A program made the translations under genes and the position numbers. 64,000 bases of DNA from JBKEDF01 sp047975325 (lineage in GTDB: Bacteria > Pseudomonadota > Alphaproteobacteria > Rhodobacterales > Rhodobacteraceae), in assembly GCA_047975325.1 (NCBI GenBank), contig JBKEDF010000057.1:1-64000 (forward strand). Reading direction: 5' to 3'. Positions 37,272-45,797 of this stretch are shown in pieces. The notes under the pieces are model-generated. The model was not told where the DNA came from. It did not search any database and saw only the letters and a program-made list of their open reading frames with translations. Position 1 is the stretch's first letter; the number at the start of each line of letters is the position of its first letter.

Positions 37272-38098
37272 TGATGACCCGTATCCTGTCTGTCGCATCG
37301 GTTGAATTTTCCATAGCCCGCCGGAACCGCTGGGTCGGGGTTTCGGCGGCAATGATGATCCTGTTTTCACTGGTTCTGGCTGCGGCGGGGGCCGCGCCTT
37401 CGGGCGATATCGGGGCGGACCGGCTTTCGATCACGGTGGCCAGCCTTACTTCGCTGGCCGTATATCTGGTGCCGCTGATCGCCCTGCTGATTTCCTTCGA
37501 TGCCATTGCGGGGGAAACGGAACGTGGCACCCTGCCCCTGCATCTGTCCTATCCGCTGTCACGGGGGGAAATCCTGACAGGCAAGCTGCTGGCGCAGCTT
37601 ACGGTCATCGCGGTGGCCGCAGCAATGGGATACGGGGCTGCGGCGGCAGCCGCGTTTTTCACCGGCGGGCAGATCGCGGCGGAGGGGCTTACGGCGCTCT
37701 GGCGGCTTTTCTGGACCTCGCTACTGCTGGGGGCGGTTTTCCTTTCACTTGGTCATGCGATTTCATGCCTGGCGCGGCGGCCTTCGGGGGCAGCGGCAAT
37801 GGCAGTGGGCCTGTGGCTGGTTGCGATCGTCCTTTATGATCTGGGGCTGCTTGTCGCTGTGGTTGCCGATGAGGGGGGGGCCTTTACTACAACAATCTTT
37901 CCCTGGGCGCTGGTGCTGAACCCCGCAGATGCGTTCCGCCTGTTCAACCTGTCCGCCTCCGGGGCGGTGGAGGCTGCTTCGGGCCTCGCAGGTGCCGCAG
38001 ACGGGATTGCCCGTTGGAAACCATTGACCGCAATTTCCGTCTGGCCAATCCTTGCGGCCGTGTTGGCCCGGCTGGCTTTCGCACGGGTGACACCATGA
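37271..38098 (+). CDS. nosY: NosY, ABC transporter permease for NosZ maturation
   Basis: The 275-residue inner-membrane protein has six hydrophobic segments and the NosY signature ISFDAIAGETERGTLPLHLS followed by YPLSRGEILTGKLLAQL. It is the membrane partner of NosF. Three consecutive start options (GTG 37268, ATG 37271, ATG 37274) follow GGAGGG; 37271 gives the best spacing and overlaps the nosF stop by one base. Confidence 0.93.
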   Translation: MMTRILSVASVEFSIARRNRWVGVSAAMMILFSLVLAAAGAAPSGDIGADRLSITVASLTSLAVYLVPLIALLISFDAIAGETERGTLPLHLSYPLSRGEILTGKLLAQLTVIAVAAAMGYGAAAAAAFFTGGQIAAEGLTALWRLFWTSLLLGAVFLSLGHAISCLARRPSGAAAMAVGLWLVAIVLYDLGLLVAVVADEGGAFTTTIFPWALVLNPADAFRLFNLSASGAVEAASGLAGAADGIARWKPLTAISVWPILAAVLARLAFARVTP

Positions 38099-38634
38099 AA
38101 CGCAGTCTGCTGATCGCCCTGCTTTTCCTTGCCGCCTGTCAGGATGAAACTACCGCCCCTGCTCCCATCGCCCTGACGGAGGAAGCCCTGGGCCATTATT
38201 GCCAGATGAACCTGTTGGAACATGACGGGCCGAAAGGCCAGATCCATCTGGAAGGCCTGCCCGCGCCGCTTTTCTTTGCACAGGTTCGCGATACAATGGC
38301 CTATCTGCATATGCCTGAACAAAGCCATGCCGTGACCATTGCCTATGTGCAGGATATGGCCGGTGCAAGCTGGACGGAACCCGGGCCATGGATTTCCGCA
38401 AAGGATGCCATCTATGTTGTGGGCTCCCGGATGAAGGGTGGTATGGGTGCGTCTGAATTCGTGCCGTTTTCCAACCGCGCGGAGGCCGAATCCTTTGCGG
38501 CAGAGCATGGCGGCAGCCTGCGCGCCTTTTCCGATATTTCCGCCGCCGAGGCACTGGCACCCGACATGCCTGAACCCAGCCCTGGCTCCGAGGGCGGGGA
38601 TATTGCCCGTCGGCTACAAGAACTTCGTAACTAG
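38095..38634 (+). CDS. nosL: NosL, copper-binding lipoprotein
   Basis: The 179-residue protein starts MKRSLLIALLFLAAC, where Cys15 closes a clear lipobox, so it is lipid-anchored outward of the inner membrane. The NosL domain follows: YCQMNLLEHDGPKGQIHL with the Cys-x-Met region that binds Cu(I), then the WISAKDAIYVVGS segment. It supplies copper for NosZ maturation. Its start overlaps the nosY stop by 4 bp. Confidence 0.94.
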   Translation: MKRSLLIALLFLAACQDETTAPAPIALTEEALGHYCQMNLLEHDGPKGQIHLEGLPAPLFFAQVRDTMAYLHMPEQSHAVTIAYVQDMAGASWTEPGPWISAKDAIYVVGSRMKGGMGASEFVPFSNRAEAESFAAEHGGSLRAFSDISAAEALAPDMPEPSPGSEGGDIARRLQELRN

Positions 38635-38647
38635 GGAAGGCCGCCAC

Positions 38648-39565
38648 ATGACCATCACCCGTCGCCGTTTCCTGACCATTGCTTCCGCCGCATGCATGGC
38701 GGGCGTGACCCCCGCCTATGGCTATCGTTGGGAAGGCATGGCACTTGGCGCGCGTGCGCAGATCCTGCTGGACCATCCGAAAGCGGAAGATCTGACCCGT
38801 GTGGCCATTGCCGAAATCGACAGGTTGGAGGGGATTTTCAGCCTCTACCGTCGCGATTCCGAACTGATGCGGCTGAACCATGCCGGGCAGCTTGAGGCAC
38901 CTTCTTTTGAATTTCTGGAATGCCTGTCCATCGCCACTCGGGTGCATCGGGTGACCAAGGGCCGTTTTGATCCGACGGTGCAGCCGCTTTGGGCTGCTCT
39001 CGCCGAGGCCCATGCAACGGGCCAAAAACCCGATCCGGACCGGATTGCCGGGGCTCGCGCCGCCATCGGCCTTGACCGGATCCGCCTTGATGCGGCACGT
39101 ATCATCCTGGATCCCGGACAGGGGCTGACCCTGAACGGTATTGCACAGGGCTACATCGCGGATCGCGTGGCATATCGGTTGCAGGATCATGGCGTGACCG
39201 ACGTTCTGATCGATACCGGGGAGATCCTCGCCCTGGGCCACAGGAATGGTGCACCATGGCCCGTAAAGATTTCAGGCGATCCACAAGAGCGCCTGTTGAC
39301 CGGCAGGGCATTGGCAAGCTCTGACAATTATGGCACGGTTTTTGACCATAAAGGGCAGCAGGGCCATATCCTCGATCCGTTGCAGGGCCAAAATCCCCCT
39401 GCCGCCCGCCGGATTTCCATCAGTGCCGAAAGTGCGGCGCTGGCGGACGGGCTTTCGACCGGGCTTTGCCTCATGCCGGATGCCCGCGCAGTTCGTCAGG
39501 CCTTGAGCAAGGTCAAGGACGCGCATCTGGAAAATCTGATTGAAAGGCGAAAGCCGCTCAACTGA
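38648..39565 (+). CDS. nosX: NosX, ApbE-like FAD:protein FMN transferase
   Basis: The 305-residue protein has a Tat signal (TITRRRFLTIASAACMA) and the ApbE fold: GRFDPTVQPLW near residue 112, LNGIAQGYIADRVA near 160 and VLIDTGEILALG near 183. It transfers FMN to NosR at the SGAT threonine, which fits its place in the nos operon. Tat-exported NosX is typical of alphaproteobacterial denitrifiers. Confidence 0.93.
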   Translation: MTITRRRFLTIASAACMAGVTPAYGYRWEGMALGARAQILLDHPKAEDLTRVAIAEIDRLEGIFSLYRRDSELMRLNHAGQLEAPSFEFLECLSIATRVHRVTKGRFDPTVQPLWAALAEAHATGQKPDPDRIAGARAAIGLDRIRLDAARIILDPGQGLTLNGIAQGYIADRVAYRLQDHGVTDVLIDTGEILALGHRNGAPWPVKISGDPQERLLTGRALASSDNYGTVFDHKGQQGHILDPLQGQNPPAARRISISAESAALADGLSTGLCLMPDARAVRQALSKVKDAHLENLIERRKPLN

Positions 39566-39577
39566 AAGGAACACTGA

Positions 39578-40000
39578 ATGAAATATCTCCTTGCCGCCAT
39601 CGGGGTATCAACCCTCCTCCCCATAGCCGGCTTCGCTCAGGACGCTGCCAAGGGAGAAAACGATTTCAAGAAATGCCGCTCCTGCCATGCGGTGACCGCC
39701 GATGACGGGACCGTAATTGTCAAGGGCGGCAAGACCGGCCCCAATCTTTATGGTGTGGTCGGGCGTCAGGCAGGTTCACTTGACGGGTTCAGCTTTGGCG
39801 ACAGCATCGTGGCCGCTGGTGAGGCTGGTGTAGTCTGGGACGTGGAACAGCTTACGGCCTATGTCACCGATCCCCAGGCCTGGTTGAAGGAAACCCTCGA
39901 TGACGCTTCTGCCAAATCGAAGATGACCTTCAAGCTGAAGAAAGGGGCTGAGGATATGGCCGCCTATCTGGCAACGCTGCAATCTTCGCCGGATACATAA
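39578..40000 (+). CDS. Class I cytochrome c (c550/c552-like)
   Basis: The 140-residue periplasmic cytochrome has a Sec signal (cleaved after FAQ/FA-QD), the heme motif CRSCH at about residues 33-37, the GPNLYGVVGRQAGS segment, and an axial methionine in KSKMTFKL. It resembles cytochrome c2/c550. It lies 12 bp after nosX, so it is probably co-transcribed and may carry electrons to NosZ, as small c-type cytochromes do in this pathway. Confidence 0.88.
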   Translation: MKYLLAAIGVSTLLPIAGFAQDAAKGENDFKKCRSCHAVTADDGTVIVKGGKTGPNLYGVVGRQAGSLDGFSFGDSIVAAGEAGVVWDVEQLTAYVTDPQAWLKETLDDASAKSKMTFKLKKGAEDMAAYLATLQSSPDT

Positions 40001-40037
40001 AACCACATCTTGGCAAAGCGGCCCGAGGTTGGATAAT

Positions 40038-40072
40038 CATGGGATAAGGAAACTGCGTGAACTTATCCCATG
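40038..40072 (+). promoter_or_regulatory. Start-codon-sequestering inverted repeat before the LtrA-like gene
   Basis: CATGGGATAAG (40038-40048) and CTTATCCCATG (40062-40072) form a perfect 11-bp stem with a 13-base loop. The right arm contains the ATG of the LtrA-like gene (40070-40072). In RNA the stem would hide the start codon; in DNA it could be an operator. The only Shine-Dalgarno-like bases (AAGGA) lie at the stem-loop border. Confidence 0.55.
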
Positions 40073-41218
40073 AACATAATCCCTGCTTTCTCACCCCGCG
40101 ATCCGCATGAAATTCATCGGGCCGCGACCCCGCTGGAGCTGATGATAGATCTGGCCGCCGTCATTGCCATCGCGGCAGCGGCGCATGGATTGGCACATGA
40201 TGTGGGCGAAGCCCATTTCATGAGTGCCCTGCTACGCTTCGGCCTTGGCTTTTTCATTATCTGGTGGGCCTGGATGAACTATACTTGGTTCGCTTCGGCC
40301 TATGATGACAATTCCACCGTCTTTCGCGTCGTGTCGATGTTTTTCATGTTCGGTGCGCTTGTCACCGCTGCCGGGATCGATGCGGTATTCGCCGGGGAGC
40401 CCATCTGGCTTGGCATTCTGGGCTATGTCCTGATGCGCCTGGCCATGGTGGTCTTCTGGCTTGGGGCCGCCAAGGGCGATCCCGAACGCAGCGTGACGGC
40501 GAAACGCTATGCTGCGGGTATCGCGGCGATGCAGGTCTATTGGGTATTGATGAATGCCGCGGTTGCACCAGATTCGGCATTTTACCTGCCGATGATGCTT
40601 GTCGGCATCATCGGGGAACTGGCCGTTCCCGTTCATGCCGAACGGCATGCCGTCACCACCTGGCACCGGCATCATATCATTGAACGCTATGGTCTGTTGA
40701 ACATCATCGTCCTGGGGGAATGTTTCATTGCCATTGTCGCCATGGTACATCTGAACGAAGGTTCCAGCCTGCCCGATGGCGGGTATTTCTGGCTTGCAAG
40801 CGTTGCTGCCATCATCACCTTTTCGCTTTGGGGGGTCTATTTCACCGATGAGGACCACCTCATTGATGATGAGCTTCGCCATGCGCTGCTTTGGGGATAC
40901 GGGCATTTCTTCGTATTCGCTGCAGGGGCTGCCGTAGGTGCGGGTTTCATTGTCGTGTTTCAGATTGCCCAGGGTGAGGCCCATGTCAGTGCACAGGTTG
41001 GCAATCTGGCGGTGGCAATCCCGGTCGCCGTCTATCTGCTGACGCTCTGGATCATACGGGATCGTCTTTGCCTGCGGGGCCTGCATTTGCTGTGCCTGCC
41101 CGGTGCCGCATTTCTGGTGCTGATCATCGGGGCCTGGTGGTCCATGGCGCTGGAGGCAATTGCGGCAGTCCTGGTTGTTGCGGCCCTGACCCGCCGTCAT
41201 TTGCCACAACGCAATTGA
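40070..41218 (+). CDS. LtrA-family (low temperature requirement A) membrane protein
   Basis: The 382-residue polytopic protein begins with the family hallmark HEIHRAATPLELMIDL and continues with about ten hydrophobic segments; WWAWMNYTWFASAYDDN near residue 65 and LLNIIVLGECFIAIVAMV near 205 are family-typical. LtrA was named for a Listeria gene required at low temperature; the biochemical role is unknown. The start is fixed by an in-frame stop at 40058. No canonical ribosome site lies at normal spacing; instead the ATG is in the hairpin described separately. Confidence 0.85.
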   Translation: MNIIPAFSPRDPHEIHRAATPLELMIDLAAVIAIAAAAHGLAHDVGEAHFMSALLRFGLGFFIIWWAWMNYTWFASAYDDNSTVFRVVSMFFMFGALVTAAGIDAVFAGEPIWLGILGYVLMRLAMVVFWLGAAKGDPERSVTAKRYAAGIAAMQVYWVLMNAAVAPDSAFYLPMMLVGIIGELAVPVHAERHAVTTWHRHHIIERYGLLNIIVLGECFIAIVAMVHLNEGSSLPDGGYFWLASVAAIITFSLWGVYFTDEDHLIDDELRHALLWGYGHFFVFAAGAAVGAGFIVVFQIAQGEAHVSAQVGNLAVAIPVAVYLLTLWIIRDRLCLRGLHLLCLPGAAFLVLIIGAWWSMALEAIAAVLVVAALTRRHLPQRN

Positions 41219-41261
41219 CCAGATGACATGCAACACGACACCAGTATCATAAAGGACCATG

Positions 41262-41301
41262 AAAACAAAATGACCGGGTCGAAACCCGGTCGTTTTGTTT
41301 T
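41262..41301. terminator. Bidirectional rho-independent terminator
   Basis: An 8-bp GC stem (GACCGGGT/ACCCGGTC, loop CGAA) is flanked by AAAACAAAA on the left and TTTTGTTTT on the right. It serves both converging transcripts, the LtrA-like gene and the minus-strand giant gene. Confidence 0.9.
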
Positions 41302-41321
41302 CTATACCTGATAGCAGATGT

Positions 41322-44300
41322 TCAAAACTCGAACACGTCGCTCATCATCATCGGGTCATGTATGTCGGCGCGTACATTCACCGTTGCCGTGGCCCGCGTG
41401 TAGTTCCCCTGCCCATCGCCGGCCCAGTAGTAAAACTGGTCGGTGCCGGTAAAGCCCATATCGGGACGGTAAAGCACCGTACCATCATCCTGCAGATAGA
41501 CATCGCCATGGGTCGGGTTCGTCATCCCGTCCACAAAGACATCCAGCCCGCGAGGTGAGGAATCATTGGCAACCAGATCAAGCAGCACATCCATATCCTG
41601 ACCGGTGGTTGTACTGTCGTTGCGCGCAACCGGCGCTGCACCATTCGGATCAAGCACACCATTATAGGGGAAACGGTTGTTCAGATCGGACTCGGAATAG
41701 TTCAGCCTGACGATATGGGAGATCTTCGTCAATTCCCCTGTTGCGCGATCAGCGATGTAATCCGGCACAATGACGACCGGAGTGCCATCAGGCAGGCGGT
41801 GATAGCCGTTTTCTTCCAGGAACCCGTTTACTTCCCAGTACCACAGCCCCTGCGGTTCCGCGATGAAGCTGCGATCCACCGACCCGACTGAATCCGTCTT
41901 GGTGCCAAGCAGGAAAAGATTGGAGCCATTGCCAATGCTGTCGGGACCATCATAGTCAAACTCCATTCGGCCGGGCGTCAGGTCGTCCGAATTCAGAACC
42001 GTCAGTATCCCGGGCCGCGTTTCCGCCACATCCCGATCCCTGATATTCGAGAAATTCGCGTCAATGACCGTAAGACCCATATCGGCGATATCCAGGCCAT
42101 TGAGGTTCATGAAATCGAGAAGGTTGACACCATATTGGAAACCTTCGGCGCTGATACCGTTAAAGACCATATCATAGGCATTCGCCCCGATATGCACGCC
42201 CTGCAATACCTGATTGGAAGGACCATTGCCCGGGCGCTGACCGACCAGATCAACATTCAGGAACGTGTAATGTGAGGTATAGCTGAGATTGACCCCTTCA
42301 CGGGTTTCCCAGTTCAGGAACCCATCGAAGACGCTGCGCACGTCATGGCCCTGATCCGCACCTGCCTTGACGACGATAAGCCCGGTATGTGTCCCGAAGG
42401 CTTCGTTATCACGGAACCCCTGAATCGCCGGTCTGTCGACGGTCATTGCATCACGACCCAAGCCTACCTCGGGCTGGTGCATCGTTTCCGGATCGACCCG
42501 GTCACGTTCGTAGCGGTGAAACCAGACATACCCGTTATTGGTGTTGGCAGCCACGTTTTCAGCAGCCTCTACCAGACGTCCGCCAAAGAAGAACCCGTCA
42601 CCCGTACGCCCGTCATCACGATAATCCCCGGCCCGTTCCTTCACGGACCAGTCGCCATCGGCAAAGCCTTCGGCCTTGATCGCGATGTTCTGATACCAGA
42701 TCCCGGTTTCATCCCCATCTTCGGCCACAAAGGCCGCACCATAAACATCAAAGGCGACATTACCGGTGAAGTTGGCATTTGAGGAATGGTGCACATAGCC
42801 CCAGCCGGGTGAACCATCGACGACATTGCCGACGGCCATGGCTGGATTTTCCAGATCGTCAACGCCGGTCTTGTGGAAATGGAACGGGTAACGCGTCTGC
42901 AGATTGGTATCTGCTTCCAGTGGTCCCATGCTGCGGGCAGCATCCAGTGGCAATGCGGCAAAGGACTTATCCGTCCTACCCAGATCGACAAACCCGGCAT
43001 AGCGGACATCGACTTCATCGTTATGCATGAACATCACATGGCCGCGTTGATGTGACGGCAGATCCTCACCACCCTCACTGGAGAAGGTAACATTGCGGGT
43101 CATGCTTGCGACATAGGCCTTGAGATCCTCACGCGGAGTGTCGTGATCATAGGCCAGCGGCTGTTCCAGAGTGATGACATTGCCGCGGATGCTGGCAATC
43201 GTGACCTCTTCGTCCTGCGATTCCGCCTGTTCCATGCGGCGGGTATCATTGTTCCAGTACCAGCCCTGTTGATAGGTGCCGGTCAGAACCAGTTTGTCGC
43301 CAACCTGCCAGCCGGTTGGAGCCTCTTCCAGGGTAAGCGTCCGATCGCCCGCCATCGCGTCCACATCGACCTTCAGAAACGAGCTCTTTTCGGCGCCATA
43401 AATGGTTGAGCTGCCAAGGGAAATCATGCCGCGCGACAAAAGCATCGAATCCCAACCGGTATTGATATCCCCGTTATCGGCAAAGACGATATCGACGTTG
43501 ACATCAGCGCGAACCGGATCATCTTCCGTGCCGATCACCAGGAAACCGCTGGGCGAAACAGTCAGCGTATCGACCAACAGGCGGCTGTCCTCGTCCGTGG
43601 CGAAATCCAGCATCCCATCCACACGTACGGTGAAAATCGATGCGTCGTTCACTGAACTGTAATTTACCAGCATACCTTCAGGGATCAGGACCCGTGCCCC
43701 CTCCGATGGCACCTGGCCATTGTTCCAGATCGACGGATCATTCCAGTCGCCGTGCCGGATCGCGATATGTGTCGCATCGCCACGCGCCGTCAGTTGCATC
43801 GCGGCCGCATGCTCTTCCTGCATGGAGGTTTCGTGAGTGTGGTCATGTTCCTCGGGCATTGAACGCACCATCTCAAGGAAGGCGCGGATCTCAGCGGCGG
43901 TTTGCGGCGGGTCGATCATCTCAAAACCGTCGCGGCCACTATGGTCCGTACCGCCACCACCGTGATCGGTGCCACCATCGCCATCGCCGTCACCACCCGG
44001 ATCGGTGCCGCCGCCATCTTCGCCACCCGGATCCGTGCCTCCGTCGCCACCGCCGTCAGCCGCCTCAATGGTCAGCGACACCGTTGCGCGATCCTGGTTA
44101 CCCTGGCCATCGGACAAGACATAGTCGAAGCTTGCGGACCCGGCGGCATTTCCGGTGAAGTGAACGAAATCTCCGGAAATGGAGGCCGTTCCGTTTACCA
44201 CATTGGAAATACCGGTGATCGACAGAGAATCGCCATTTGCGTCACTGTCATTGGCCAGCAAATCCGAGATGCGGATCATCGTCATCTGGCCCGCAGTGCC

Positions 44301-45797
44301 CGAAAAGCCGTTATCATCACCGGCGGTCGGGGCAACATTGCGCTCCGTCACATCCACGGTCACCCGGGCTGTGCTTTCCCCGCCACGGCCATCGCTGATC
44401 TGGTATGAAAAGCTGTCCTGACCGCTGAAGCCGGCGTCCGGGACATAGGTAACGGTCCCATCTCCATTCAAACGTGCCGTACCATTGCCTGCTTCCCCAA
44501 GCCGCAGGATGTTCAGGCGGTCACCATCGGCGTCGGTATCATTTGCCAGCGGATTCAGTGTCAACTCGCCATCCGCAAGGATGCTGCCACTGTCATTGCG
44601 CGCCACGGGGGGCGTGTTTACGGACGGTTCGGGTGGCGGTTCTGATGGACCTCCCCCCGTATCGGTTACGGCATGCCGCAACTGGCTGGTCTGCAATGGC
44701 CGCAATGAGCCACCATCGACACCATGGCGGAGCTGCAGCGCAGAAGCGCCATAATGTTCAAAGTAATCCATGCGGATATCATACCAGCCGGCCTCATGGA
44801 TCTGGATTTCGCCGATTGTCTGTGACACCGATCTCTGACCACGATATTCCGACAGGACCTGACCATCGACCGACAGGCGGAACCCGTCATCCGTACTGCT
44901 GCCAAAGCTATGAAGACCCGCCTCAAGATAGATTTGTCCTTCGAGGGTCAGGCCGAAATTGTCATCGCGCTGGCCAGCCGAGGCATTGGTCAGGGTGGCC
45001 TGATCGGCCCCCAGCATCGCCGCCAGATTGCCCATGGTGAAACTGTAATCGACCTGCGAGGACACGAATTCCGCAGCGGGGGTTCCGGAGCTTTGCGCAA
45101 TCGCATCGTCGATCGACCGGACGTTCCCGTCGAACATATGCACGGCACCTTTCAAACCGGCGGCGTAATCAGCCTCCGGTTCCGTCACCGGAGGATCCGG
45201 CTCCGTTGGTGTTTCAGGATCGACGGGCTGGTTGTTGTCACCATGGCGAAGGACATTCGTGGTAAGCGCGGAGGTCGCACCACCGTTATGGCTGTGGGCA
45301 ATGCTCAGGACGGATCTGCTTGTCGCGTCGAAATAATCCACACGGATATCATACCATCCGGCCTCCGCCACGGTCAGTTCGCCAACCGTGGTCGCCGCCG
45401 CACGAAGAGCATTATATTCGGCAACCGTCTGACCATTGACGGTCAGGCGGAACCCATCATCTGTCTGGTTGAAAAAGCGGTGCGTTCCCGCTTCCAGATA
45501 GACCTGGCCGGACATGCGCAAGGCAAAATGATCCGAAACCTGCCCAGCCTGAGCATCGGACAGGCTTGCTGCATCATTGCGCAACAGATCGGCCAAGGTG
45601 CCATCCGATGTGCCATAGTCAAGCGTGGTTGATACGAAAACGGCATCCGGTTCATTCCGCATGGCGGCCAAGGCATCATCAAGGTCAGCAAAAACTTCAC
45701 CGTAGAACAACTCGCCCAAAAGACCCGAGAGATATTCATTCTCAGCCACGGATGCCGCCGATTGCATAGCATTCGACGAGGCAGTTCTGTCTAGCAT
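41322..45797 (-). CDS. Giant mosaic surface protein: PA14-like, cadherin-like, G8 and beta-helix domains
   Basis: The 1491-residue protein reads as a chain of extracellular modules. Two PA14-like domains lie at about 25-185 and 207-372 (paired motifs DDGFRL..., EAGWYDIRMDYFEH). Two cadherin-like/VCBS-type repeats follow at about 396-575 (NDTDADGDRLN, NDSDANGDSLS). Next come a Gly-Asp linker (576-625), a histidine-rich stretch (EEHDHTHETSMQEEH, about 646-660), a G8 domain (GDWNDPSIWNNGQVPSEG, about 680-815), a right-handed beta-helix like that of hyaluronan-binding CEMIP/TMEM2 proteins (815-1340), and a last cadherin-like repeat (1390-1485). No N-terminal signal is present, so type I or another non-Sec export is likely. 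Probable role: binding or cleaving polysaccharide. Confidence 0.75.
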   Translation of the reverse strand: MLDRTASSNAMQSAASVAENEYLSGLLGELFYGEVFADLDDALAAMRNEPDAVFVSTTLDYGTSDGTLADLLRNDAASLSDAQAGQVSDHFALRMSGQVYLEAGTHRFFNQTDDGFRLTVNGQTVAEYNALRAAATTVGELTVAEAGWYDIRVDYFDATSRSVLSIAHSHNGGATSALTTNVLRHGDNNQPVDPETPTEPDPPVTEPEADYAAGLKGAVHMFDGNVRSIDDAIAQSSGTPAAEFVSSQVDYSFTMGNLAAMLGADQATLTNASAGQRDDNFGLTLEGQIYLEAGLHSFGSSTDDGFRLSVDGQVLSEYRGQRSVSQTIGEIQIHEAGWYDIRMDYFEHYGASALQLRHGVDGGSLRPLQTSQLRHAVTDTGGGPSEPPPEPSVNTPPVARNDSGSILADGELTLNPLANDTDADGDRLNILRLGEAGNGTARLNGDGTVTYVPDAGFSGQDSFSYQISDGRGGESTARVTVDVTERNVAPTAGDDNGFSGTAGQMTMIRISDLLANDSDANGDSLSITGISNVVNGTASISGDFVHFTGNAAGSASFDYVLSDGQGNQDRATVSLTIEAADGGGDGGTDPGGEDGGGTDPGGDGDGDGGTDHGGGGTDHSGRDGFEMIDPPQTAAEIRAFLEMVRSMPEEHDHTHETSMQEEHAAAMQLTARGDATHIAIRHGDWNDPSIWNNGQVPSEGARVLIPEGMLVNYSSVNDASIFTVRVDGMLDFATDEDSRLLVDTLTVSPSGFLVIGTEDDPVRADVNVDIVFADNGDINTGWDSMLLSRGMISLGSSTIYGAEKSSFLKVDVDAMAGDRTLTLEEAPTGWQVGDKLVLTGTYQQGWYWNNDTRRMEQAESQDEEVTIASIRGNVITLEQPLAYDHDTPREDLKAYVASMTRNVTFSSEGGEDLPSHQRGHVMFMHNDEVDVRYAGFVDLGRTDKSFAALPLDAARSMGPLEADTNLQTRYPFHFHKTGVDDLENPAMAVGNVVDGSPGWGYVHHSSNANFTGNVAFDVYGAAFVAEDGDETGIWYQNIAIKAEGFADGDWSVKERAGDYRDDGRTGDGFFFGGRLVEAAENVAANTNNGYVWFHRYERDRVDPETMHQPEVGLGRDAMTVDRPAIQGFRDNEAFGTHTGLIVVKAGADQGHDVRSVFDGFLNWETREGVNLSYTSHYTFLNVDLVGQRPGNGPSNQVLQGVHIGANAYDMVFNGISAEGFQYGVNLLDFMNLNGLDIADMGLTVIDANFSNIRDRDVAETRPGILTVLNSDDLTPGRMEFDYDGPDSIGNGSNLFLLGTKTDSVGSVDRSFIAEPQGLWYWEVNGFLEENGYHRLPDGTPVVIVPDYIADRATGELTKISHIVRLNYSESDLNNRFPYNGVLDPNGAAPVARNDSTTTGQDMDVLLDLVANDSSPRGLDVFVDGMTNPTHGDVYLQDDGTVLYRPDMGFTGTDQFYYWAGDGQGNYTRATATVNVRADIHDPMMMSDVFEF
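43935..44068 (-). repeat. Gly/Asp/Thr coding repeat in the surface protein linker
   Basis: Short near-repeats encode GGDGGTDPGG-type units (TDPGG, TDHGG variants) between the cadherin-like and G8 parts. The units are 15-30 bp and imperfect, a site where slippage could change linker length between strains. Confidence 0.7.

Noticed and set aside
43935..44068. Short repeats resembling a CRISPR-like array
   Set aside because: They are in-frame coding repeats for a Gly/Asp linker, with no constant repeat-spacer structure.
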